Assembly: GCF_004216755.1 (NCBI RefSeq)
Contig: NZ_SGWZ01000001.1
Coordinates: 310,001 to 374,000 of the forward strand
Length of the DNA stretch: 64,000 nt
DNA from: Kerstersia gyiorum
Lineage (GTDB): Bacteria; Pseudomonadota; Gammaproteobacteria; Burkholderiales; Burkholderiaceae_B
Reading direction: 5' to 3'
Every line of letters starts with the position of its first letter. Position 1 is the first letter of the stretch. The notes under the pieces are model-generated. The model saw only the letters and a list, made by a program, of their open reading frames with translations, had not been told where the DNA came from and searched no databases. A program made the position numbers and the translations under genes. Below, piece by piece: positions 24,911 through 31,877 of the stretch.

Positions 24911-26992
24911 ATGACGAGATTACGCATTGCCTGCGCCGCACTTGCCGCCTGCGCATGGATCGTGGGCGCATCGGTGGTGCAGGCGCAGCAGGTCAGCGTC
25001 ACGCATCTCCATGCCTTCAAGCATGAAAGTGGCGCCTCACAGACGGTTGGCAGCGTGCATCTGGGCCGCGACGGCAAGCTGCATGGTCTGGCCGAAGGGC
25101 TGGTCTGGGAAATGGCCGTTGATGGCAGTGGCTACACGACATACGCGTTGCCTGACGGCATCATGACGCATCAGTATGGCTTGCCGAATATGGCGACCTC
25201 GACGGTCGCAGATCAGAATGGCAATATTTACGGCGCGACTTATATCGGTGGCGGTACCAGCATGGGGCTGATGTTCCGTTTCGATGAGAGTGGCACGGCC
25301 TCGGAAGTGCTGGCGCCGACCCAGGTGGACCGGCCGGCAAAAATCAGTCAGGCAACCGGCAATATGGCGGTGGATGCCGCCGGCAACGTGTATGTGCTGG
25401 ATCGTGGGAGTTCCGTCGGTACCGGTTTGCGCGAAGGCGCAATCAAACGGCTGTCGGCTGATCAATCGGCGTTCACGGTTGTGCATCAGATGACCCCGGA
25501 GACTGGCAGCAATGCGGCGGTAGTCATCGTTGGTTCGGATGGTTGGCTTTATGGCGTGGCAGGCCAGGGGGGAGACAACAATGTGGGCACGATTTTCCGT
25601 CTGCGGCCCAATGGGGCGGACTTCCAGGTGCTGCATCATTTCACCGCCGAGCAGGGGCAGCCTGCCCAATACCGGTCTGTCATTCCTGACTATGGCAGCC
25701 CACGCAATGCGGCAGGCCTGGCGGAAAGCGGCGCCTGGCTGGTCGGCAGCACTTCGATGCAGGGGCCGCATGACAATGGCGCGCTATACCGCATCCGCAA
25801 GGACGGCACCGGTTTCCAGATCCTGCATGGCTTCGATGATGCGGCCAGCCAGGATGGCAAGATTGCAGCGGGCGGGTTGGTGACCGGGCCCGACGGCAAT
25901 ATATATGGCACGACGGCTGCGGGCGGCGCCCATGGCGACGGGACGCTGTTCCGTATCGTCACGACCCGGATGGATGAGCCAAACGGTGGCTTCGAGTCCC
26001 TGCATGCCTTCAAGGCGGATGTAGATGGCAAGACGCCGTTTAACCTGACGCTGGGCCACGACGGCAAGTTGTATGGCAATACGGCCGGGGAGTGGGGCGG
26101 GGTGTACCAGGGCTCCGTTTATGCTGTGGATACCGGTTACGTGCCGCCTGCCGACCCCCCGGTCATTACGCTGTTCCGCGCGGCGCCGGACCGCATCGAC
26201 CTGGGCCAATACACCACCTTGGCCTGGGCGGCCAACAATGTTGCGGCCTGCACGGCGGGCGGTGCCTGGCAAGGCGAGCGGGGCAGCAACGGTACGGAGG
26301 TGATCACGCCGACCACGCCTGGATTCAATACTTTCACGCTCAGTTGCACAGGCCATGATGGCAGCACCGTGCAGGAAAGTGCGACGGTGGAGGTGGTGCC
26401 GCCTGCCGATGCCGTGATCCAGGCGTTTACGGCCACGCCAGTCGTGGCACCGTTGGGCAGCAGCATTACCCTGGACTGGAAAACCGTCGATGCCCTGGAT
26501 TGCACGGCTTCAGGTGACTGGAGCGGCGACAAGCCCGGCAGTGGCAGTGAAACCGTGACACCGTCTGCCGGTGGTGAATTCTCCTTCCGCCTGGATTGCC
26601 GGGGTGCGGGGGCGGATGCCAACGCAAGCGTGCAGGTCCGCATCACGCTGCCTGCGGTGATCGAGCAGTTTGCCGTCGATGCTGCCAGCCTTGAGCCGGG
26701 CGCCACCACCATGCTGCGCTGGCGCGTCCGTGATGCTTCCCAATGCCAGGCCAGTGGTGCGTGGAGCGGTGAGCAGGCGGCGGCGGGCGAGTTGTCGATC
26801 CAGCCTGCCGAAGGCGAGCACAACTACACGCTGCGCTGCACGGGCGAAGGTGGCAATGCCCTGTCCACGGTGCGGGTTGTCGTGGCTGCCGCGGCGCCCG
26901 AGCCCGATGGCGGCAACGGCGGCGCCCTGGCCCTGGGGCTGTTGCCCCTGCTGGCCGCGCTGGGATGGCGCCGGCGTTACCAGCAGGCCTGA
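24911..26992 (+). CDS. Exported beta-propeller protein with three Ig-like modules and GlyGly-CTERM tail, function unknown
   Basis: 693 residues, paralogous to the preceding gene. Signal peptide 1-25 (cleavage after VQA); about seven repeats between 35 and 415 (GRDGKLHGLAEG, QNGNIYGATYIGG, GSDGWLYGVAGQGG, GPDGNIYGTTAAGG, GHDGKLYGNTAGE), consistent with a seven-bladed propeller; then three homologous modules of about 80-85 residues (420-665), each with an N-terminal C-x-A/S-G-x-W motif and a later cysteine (SCTG, DCRG, RCTG). The tail GGNGGALALGLLPLLAALGWRRR fits GlyGly-CTERM closely. It starts 19 bp after the previous stop with AGGGAA as ribosome site. Role with the TonB receptor is inferred from the operon only. 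Confidence 0.75.
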   Translation: MTRLRIACAALAACAWIVGASVVQAQQVSVTHLHAFKHESGASQTVGSVHLGRDGKLHGLAEGLVWEMAVDGSGYTTYALPDGIMTHQYGLPNMATSTVADQNGNIYGATYIGGGTSMGLMFRFDESGTASEVLAPTQVDRPAKISQATGNMAVDAAGNVYVLDRGSSVGTGLREGAIKRLSADQSAFTVVHQMTPETGSNAAVVIVGSDGWLYGVAGQGGDNNVGTIFRLRPNGADFQVLHHFTAEQGQPAQYRSVIPDYGSPRNAAGLAESGAWLVGSTSMQGPHDNGALYRIRKDGTGFQILHGFDDAASQDGKIAAGGLVTGPDGNIYGTTAAGGAHGDGTLFRIVTTRMDEPNGGFESLHAFKADVDGKTPFNLTLGHDGKLYGNTAGEWGGVYQGSVYAVDTGYVPPADPPVITLFRAAPDRIDLGQYTTLAWAANNVAACTAGGAWQGERGSNGTEVITPTTPGFNTFTLSCTGHDGSTVQESATVEVVPPADAVIQAFTATPVVAPLGSSITLDWKTVDALDCTASGDWSGDKPGSGSETVTPSAGGEFSFRLDCRGAGADANASVQVRITLPAVIEQFAVDAASLEPGATTMLRWRVRDASQCQASGAWSGEQAAAGELSIQPAEGEHNYTLRCTGEGGNALSTVRVVVAAAAPEPDGGNGGALALGLLPLLAALGWRRRYQQA

Positions 26993-27035
26993 TGGCGCGC
27001 CGTGCCGGGGGAAGCAGGTGCCGCGACAAACGCCG

Positions 27036-27071
27036 CAACGAGGGCTGCAACGAGGGCTGTAACGAGGGCGA
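27036..27071 (+). repeat. Three tandem 12-bp repeats
   Basis: CAACGAGGGCTG occurs twice without change (27036-27047, 27048-27059), then once as TAACGAGGGCGA (27060-27071). It is noncoding, 44 bp after the propeller gene. Confidence 0.85.
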
Positions 27072-27251
27072 CAATAACAACAGCCTGCGGCCCGGCCAAC
27101 GGGCAGCTGGCCGGGATCAGCAGGGGGCCACGCGTGCGGGCGTGTGGCCGGGCTGGCCGTGGATGGTCAGGGCCTGGCCCTTTTCACGTGATCGTGTTAC
27201 CCTGAAAAGCATTCTTTTTGTCTGATCGAGCATCGCTCGCCCGGGCGCCGC

Positions 27252-27288
27252 CTGTATCCCCTGGCTCATCCAGGGGGAACTGATACAG
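27252..27288 (+). other. Bulged stem-loop in the possible infA leader
   Basis: An inner 7-bp stem CCCCTGG/CCAGGGG with loop CTCAT (27258-27276) is enclosed by an outer stem CTGTAT/ATACAG (27252-27257 with 27283-27288) with a six-base bulge on the 3' side. No T-run follows. It may be an RNA control element or a processing site. Confidence 0.5.
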
Positions 27289-27608
27289 TCTGCGAGCAGT
27301 CCCCGGGTATTTCTTGCGATGCGTTCGGCTTCTGTTCCGGTGGCGCTGACTGCGACCGTGCCGCCGCGACGACCAGACAGCGGCATGTTGCCGCACGCGT
27401 GGGTTTGCCAGCCGCGCCGGTCCGCCAGTTCCTGGTGTCGGCGTGTTTTCCACTTTCTTCTGCCTGTGACGGCCTGGAGCCGGGTGTAGGGTTTGTTGCC
27501 TTGCATTCCGTAGCCATTGGCCGAACACTGTATTTGCCGTTGATGCCGGGAAAGGCTGCGCTGATAGCGCGCCCGTCGCAGTCGTTTTATTTCTGAAGGA
27601 GTCCTGCC

Positions 27609-27875
27609 ATGGCCAAGGAAGAGCTGATTGAATTGAATGGTGTCGTGGGCGAAGTCCTGCCGGACAGCCGCTACCGCGTGACACTGGACAATGGCGTTGA
27701 AGTTTCCGCCTATGCTTCCGGACGTATGCGCAAGCACCGTATCCGTATTCTTGCTGGTGATCGGGTGACGCTGGAAATGTCGCCGTATGACCTGACCAAG
27801 GGCCGTATCAATTTCCGCCACAAGGACGAGCGCAGCGCGCCGCCTCGGCCCGCCGGCAACTATCATCACCGTTGA
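27609..27875 (+). CDS. infA: Translation initiation factor IF-1 (second-type copy)
   Basis: 88 residues with an S1-like OB fold: IELNGVVGEVLPDSRYRVTLDNG ... YASGRMRKHRIRILAGDRVTLEMSPYDLTKGRINFR, nearly the canonical IF-1 core. IF-1 binds the ribosomal A site during initiation. The C-terminal extension of about 15 residues (KDERSAPPRP...) distinguishes it from the 72-residue IF-1 of the ribosomal-protein operon and is common in the extra betaproteobacterial copy. AAGGAG lies 8-9 bp before the ATG. Confidence 0.95.
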   Translation: MAKEELIELNGVVGEVLPDSRYRVTLDNGVEVSAYASGRMRKHRIRILAGDRVTLEMSPYDLTKGRINFRHKDERSAPPRPAGNYHHR

Positions 27876-27929
27876 TGATGTCGTGCCGGGAGGCATTTGT
27901 GTCTCGCCCGGCAATGCAGGACCGTAGTG

Positions 27930-28433
27930 ATGAAAATCTATCTCGCAGGTTTCGATGTGTTCCGTCCCGATGCCCTGGTGCACGGGGCGAGCCTCAAGGC
28001 CGCATGTGCCGACCTTGGGCTGGAAGGACTGTATCCGCTGGATAACCAGGCGCCCGGGGACCTGTCTGGCCTGGCGCTGGCGCAGTGGATTTGCGCGGCC
28101 AATCTCGCCCTGATCGACTCGGCCGACATGGTCATGGCCAATCTCAACCCTTTCCGTGGTCATGAGCCGGATTCCGGTACGGTGTTCGAGACAGGCTATG
28201 CCGTGGCGCAAGGCAAGCCGGTCTGGGGCTATACCCACGAGACCGGGCCTTTGCTGGCGCAGATTCCCGGGCAGCCCGACGAGGCTGGCCGGCCTATCGA
28301 CGCACAAGGGTATGTCATCGAGGATTTCGGCCTGCCGCTGAACCTGATGCTGGCCTGCCGCATCCAGATCGTTCATGGCGATGCCAGGGAATGCCTGCAG
28401 CGTATTGCGCAGGCGGTAGGCAGCGCTGGCTGA
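27930..28433 (+). CDS. Nucleoside 2-deoxyribosyltransferase-family protein
   Basis: 167 residues. The N-terminus MKIYLAGFDVFRPDA and the segments LIDSADMVMANLNPFRGHEPDSGTVFETGYAVAQGKPVWGY are the core of the family: Asp in the DSAD region, and the GT-x-x-E-x-G segment with the catalytic-type glutamate (residue about 89). Such enzymes move or hydrolyse deoxyribose on nucleosides in the cytosol. The start at 27930 follows AGGACCGTAGTG and lies 54 bp after infA, so co-transcription is possible. The exact substrate is unknown. Confidence 0.85.
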   Translation: MKIYLAGFDVFRPDALVHGASLKAACADLGLEGLYPLDNQAPGDLSGLALAQWICAANLALIDSADMVMANLNPFRGHEPDSGTVFETGYAVAQGKPVWGYTHETGPLLAQIPGQPDEAGRPIDAQGYVIEDFGLPLNLMLACRIQIVHGDARECLQRIAQAVGSAG

Positions 28434-28739
28434 GGTGAGTTTCCGCGCCTGCCGCATTGGCTGGCGCCGGATGCCAGGCTGGTACCAATGACGAGAATTG
28501 CCCGGATGGCGGCAATGATACGAAAGCGCCTGGATGGGCTGGGATAAGCGATATTCCCAGAAATTCTAGGATTGCCGGGCTTTAATGAAAAATTGTTATG
28601 TACATATATGGCACTTTCGGTTGCCATCTGGCCTGGCTTTGAGCAAGATGCGGGTTTGTACGGCAGCTGTCGCCTGAAACCCTGTCAGGGATGAGGCGGG
28701 GATGGCAGCCGTGTTCGCATAGACCGGAGACTATCCTTC
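28434..28739. promoter_or_regulatory. Upstream region of metY, with promoter-like AT tract and nested hairpin
   Basis: This 306-bp gap has an AT-rich tract (about 28555-28620) fit for a promoter. Between it and metY lies a nested structure: CGCCT (28671-28675) pairs with AGGCG (28694-28698), enclosing CCCTG/CAGGG (28680-28684 with 28686-28690). I could not match it to a known SAM or SAH riboswitch. Confidence 0.4.
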
Positions 28740-30032
28740 ATGAGCCAGCAGTCCGATAACTGGAAGTTTGAAACCATTGCCGTCCATGCCGGCTACACGC
28801 CGGAGCCGACCACGCATGCCGTGGCCGTCCCCATCTACCAGACGGTTGCCTATTCCTTCGACGATACCCAGCACGGTGCGGATCTCTTCGACCTGAAGGT
28901 CAAGGGCAATATCTACACCCGCATCATGAACCCCACCAATGATGTGCTGGAACAGCGCGTGGCTGCCCTGGAAGGCGGTATTGCTGCGCTGGCGCTGGCC
29001 TCGGGCCAGGCTGCGGTCACCTATGCGATCCAGACCATCGCCGAAGCTGGCGATAACATCATTTCGGCTTCCACGCTGTATGGCGGCACCTATAACCTGT
29101 TCGCGCATACCCTGCCGCAACTGGGCATCACGACCCGCTTCGCCAACGGCGCCGACCCCGCTTCCTTCGCCAGCCTGATCGACGAGCGCACCAAGGCCAT
29201 CTTCGTCGAGTCCGTGGGCAACCCGCTGGGCAATATCACCGACATCGCCGCCATTGCGGAAGTGGCGCACAGCCACGGCCTGCCGCTGATCGTCGACAAC
29301 ACCGTGCCGTCGCCCTATCTGCTGCGCCCTATTGAACACGGCGCGGACATCGTGGTGCAGTCGCTCACCAAGTACCTGGGGGGCCACGGCACCTCGCTGG
29401 GCGGTGCGATCATCGACTCCGGCAAGTTCCCCTGGGCCGAGCACAAAGAACGCTTCCGCCGCCTCAACGAGCCCGATGTCAGCTATCACGGCGTGGTCTA
29501 TACCGAAGCTCTGGGGGCGGCTGCCTACATTGGCCGCGCGCGCGTCGTGCCGCTGCGCAATACCGGCGCCGCGATTTCTCCCTTCAATGCCTTCCTGATT
29601 CTGCAGGGCATCGAAACCGTCGCACTGCGCGTGGACCGCATCGTTGATAACGCACTGGCCATTGCCCGCTTCCTGAAGCAGCATCCGAAGGTGGAATGGG
29701 TCAACTATGCCGGCCTGGAAGATCACCCGGATCACGCCCTGGCGCAGAAATACCTCAAGGGCCGCGTTCCCGGCCTGATGACTTTTGGTGTCCAGGGCGG
29801 CCGCGATGGCGGCGCCCGTTTCCAGGATGCGCTCAAGCTGTTCACGCGCCTGGTCAATATCGGCGATGCCAAGTCGCTGGCGACGCACCCGGCTTCCACT
29901 ACGCACCGCCAACTGAACCCCGACGAGCTGGCCAAGGCTGGCGTACGCGAAGAAACCGTGCGCCTGTCCATTGGTATCGAGCATATCGACGATCTGCTTG
30001 CCGACCTCGAGCAAGCCCTGGCTGCGGTGTAA
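28740..30032 (+). CDS. metY: O-acetylhomoserine sulfhydrylase (O-acetylhomoserine aminocarboxypropyltransferase)
   Basis: 430 residues, a full-length Cys/Met-metabolism PLP enzyme. The PLP lysine is in SLTKYLGG (Lys at about 211), with phosphate-binding SGQAAVTYA near residue 88 and the ETVRLSIGIEHIDDL C-terminal signature. The N-terminal TIAVHAGYTPEPTTHAVAVPIYQTVAY and the length separate it from the shorter MetB/MetZ group. It makes homocysteine from O-acetylhomoserine and sulfide in methionine biosynthesis. It appears monocistronic; a long inverted repeat follows 55 bp after the stop. Confidence 0.95.
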   Translation: MSQQSDNWKFETIAVHAGYTPEPTTHAVAVPIYQTVAYSFDDTQHGADLFDLKVKGNIYTRIMNPTNDVLEQRVAALEGGIAALALASGQAAVTYAIQTIAEAGDNIISASTLYGGTYNLFAHTLPQLGITTRFANGADPASFASLIDERTKAIFVESVGNPLGNITDIAAIAEVAHSHGLPLIVDNTVPSPYLLRPIEHGADIVVQSLTKYLGGHGTSLGGAIIDSGKFPWAEHKERFRRLNEPDVSYHGVVYTEALGAAAYIGRARVVPLRNTGAAISPFNAFLILQGIETVALRVDRIVDNALAIARFLKQHPKVEWVNYAGLEDHPDHALAQKYLKGRVPGLMTFGVQGGRDGGARFQDALKLFTRLVNIGDAKSLATHPASTTHRQLNPDELAKAGVREETVRLSIGIEHIDDLLADLEQALAAV

Positions 30033-30087
30033 ATCACAGCGGTGGCGCAAGTCTCCGGCCCGATGGGCCGTAGGACTGCGCCAAGAC

Positions 30088-30141
30088 GCAAGATGCCCCT
30101 GGACCTGCGGCACTTTGCCGGCAGGTCCAGGGGCATCTTGC
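30088..30141. terminator. Long inverted repeat after metY, probable bidirectional terminator
   Basis: A 21-bp perfect inverted repeat (30088-30108 with 30121-30141), extended inside by GGCA/TGCC, forms a nearly perfect 25-bp hairpin between metY and a convergent gene. The arms begin GCAAGATGCCCC and end GGGGCATCTTGC. No long T-run follows on either strand, but the position suits termination from both sides. Confidence 0.65.
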
Positions 30142-30184
30142 ATGATGGGCCGTGGCGCCAGGGTGGCGCAACGGCCCTGGCTGC

Positions 30185-30640
30185 TCAGGGAATATCCAGA
30201 AACAGGTCGAAGCCGGCCTCGCGGCGCTGGATTTTCCAGGCGCCGTCCTCCAGGCGGAATTCATCATTGAAATGACCGACCAGTTCCCGTCCCCGTGCGG
30301 GGCGGCCGAAAGGCCCGGGGCTATCGGTCGAGAGGGCATTCCAGAGCTGGACCTGGGTGATGGCGCTGACGCGATCCGCCTGGACCGAAAGGAAACGGGT
30401 GCCGAGGATCAGGTGCATGCTGATGCGCTCTGCGGGCCGGGCCAGGTAGGAGTCCAGGATGGCCTGGCGGCCCTGCAGCGGCTCGCCGCCGGGACGTTGC
30501 AGGACGGCATCGGCGCTGAACTGCGCCGCCATCGCCTGGAAATCCCCCTGGTCTGCCAGCGCTGCCGTATGCAACAGCAGCTCGCGGCATGCCGTCTTGA
30601 TCAGTAACTGATCCAGGGGCGGAAGTGATTGTTTTGTCAT
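30185..30640 (-). CDS. NTF2-like / SnoaL-fold protein
   Basis: 151 residues with the cone-shaped NTF2-like pattern: an N-terminal helix (LIKTACRELLLHTAALADQGDFQAMAAQFSADAVL) then beta strands (ISMHLILGTRFLSVQADRVSAITQVQLW, DEFRLEDGAWKIQRREAGFDLFL). The family holds small hydroxylating-dioxygenase subunits, isomerases and binding proteins. It looks like the ring-hydroxylating dioxygenase beta-subunit type, but no large subunit is near. Start at 30640 has GGAGA 5-6 bp upstream. It follows the MetF-like gene by 105 bp on the same strand. Confidence 0.72.
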   Translation of the reverse strand: MTKQSLPPLDQLLIKTACRELLLHTAALADQGDFQAMAAQFSADAVLQRPGGEPLQGRQAILDSYLARPAERISMHLILGTRFLSVQADRVSAITQVQLWNALSTDSPGPFGRPARGRELVGHFNDEFRLEDGAWKIQRREAGFDLFLDIP

Positions 30641-30745
30641 CTTTGTCTCCTTGGTGGTGGAACGCGCGGGCCTGGACAGGCAGCAGACCGGGACCGCGCC
30701 GCCGGATGGCCTGGCGACAGGCCGCAAGCCTGGTTGGCGCCTGTG

Positions 30746-31615
30746 TCAGGCCGCCTGCGCAAGAATCCAGCGCAATGTTTTTTCCATGTCGCCGAACGGG
30801 AAAAAATGCAGCCGTACGACGCCGTGTCGGGCTGGCTCCAGCCCAGTCTGCAAGTCTTGCAGCAGCATGCCCGGGCCGGCCGTATCGAAGAGACGGCCCA
30901 GCGAGACGCCGTACTTGCGCAGAATACCAGCAGAAGCCCCCACGCCACAGGCGGCAGCGTAACGCAGCAGCTTGTGCACGCCCACCGGCCCTGCCACGCC
31001 GATCCGCACCGGTACCTCTATGCCTTCTTGCCGCAGGCGCTCCAGCCAGTTCAGGATGGGCGCGGCCTCGAAGCCGAATTGCGTGATGATTTCGCAGTCA
31101 TGGCCCTGTAGCGCCAGTGCGCGATGCTTTGCGTGCAGGGCGCGCCATAGGACGTCGGCGGGGATGGCGGGATGGCCGTCCGGGTAGCCGCTGATACTGA
31201 CATGGCGGATATCGTATTCGGCCAGCAGGCCGCTTTGGATCAGTGCCAGGGCATCTTCATAGAGCCCCGCCGGGCGCGGCGGATCTCCGGCAATGACGAA
31301 GGTGTGCCGGGCCGGTGCCTGCTCGCGCAGCCGGGCCAGATAGGTGCGCAGCTCGGTATCCGAGCGAATCCGGCGCGCCGCCAGGTGCGGCACGGGAATC
31401 AGGCCCTGCGCATGCACCAGGGACGCGGCACGCAGCCTGTCGGCATCCTGTTCATTGGGCAGGAAGGTGATGTTGACCCTGGTGCCGGGCGTTGCCAGCG
31501 TCCGGATGTCTGCCAGGGAGCGGATTTCCCTGGCAGTCATTTCCAGGGAATAGTCCTGCAGAAGCGGTTGTGCCGGCTGCGCGGCAAGCGAGGAAGAACA
31601 GGTGTGCTGCGTCAT
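30746..31615 (-). CDS. Methylenetetrahydrofolate reductase-like flavoprotein
   Basis: About 289 residues of the MTHFR TIM-barrel family: VNITFLPNEQDADRLRAA, VPHLAARRIRSDTELRTYL, HTFVIAGDPPRPAGLYEDAL, ITQFGFEAAPILNWLERL and VRIGVAGPVGVHKLLRYA are all typical. It is divergent from biosynthetic MetF, being more like paralogues that handle tetrahydrofolate-bound C1 units from demethylation reactions. No ahcY or metH is nearby. The start at 31615 (MTQHTC) has no good ribosome site, so it is less certain. It is divergent from the amidohydrolase gene. Confidence 0.8.
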   Translation of the reverse strand: MTQHTCSSSLAAQPAQPLLQDYSLEMTAREIRSLADIRTLATPGTRVNITFLPNEQDADRLRAASLVHAQGLIPVPHLAARRIRSDTELRTYLARLREQAPARHTFVIAGDPPRPAGLYEDALALIQSGLLAEYDIRHVSISGYPDGHPAIPADVLWRALHAKHRALALQGHDCEIITQFGFEAAPILNWLERLRQEGIEVPVRIGVAGPVGVHKLLRYAAACGVGASAGILRKYGVSLGRLFDTAGPGMLLQDLQTGLEPARHGVVRLHFFPFGDMEKTLRWILAQAA

Positions 31616-31877
31616 GAAAGGGGCGCCGGAAGCGCTGAAACAATCTGTCAAGATACTTCGAGGTAATAAAGGATAAGCTGGAGATAGTGTCAGATTTTGA
31701 AATAAGACGTCACGGATGGTTTTGTTGCTTATCACCGGTGTTGCCGTTGGCGTCATGGATACCGGGTACCTCGCGCAGCGTTTGGTGCCTGCATGGTATC
31801 GCGCATGAGCGCGCCACGCCCGCCGGCTGACGCCGCCATCTGCAATGCAAGGCCTGAATAGACAAGGAGTTGGGCTG

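Larger units (their letters stand above)
26993..27608. promoter_or_regulatory. 616-bp region between the propeller gene and infA, with leader-like structure
   Basis: No convincing gene. It holds a 12-bp triple repeat (27036-27071), a GC-rich stretch ending in GGGCCTGGCCCTTTT (about 27168-27182) that may be part of a terminator, an AT-rich spot (about 27205-27222, ATTCTTTTTGTC) that could carry the infA promoter, and a stem-loop (27252-27288). If the promoter is there, infA has a leader of almost 400 bp, long for a translation factor. Confidence 0.4.
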
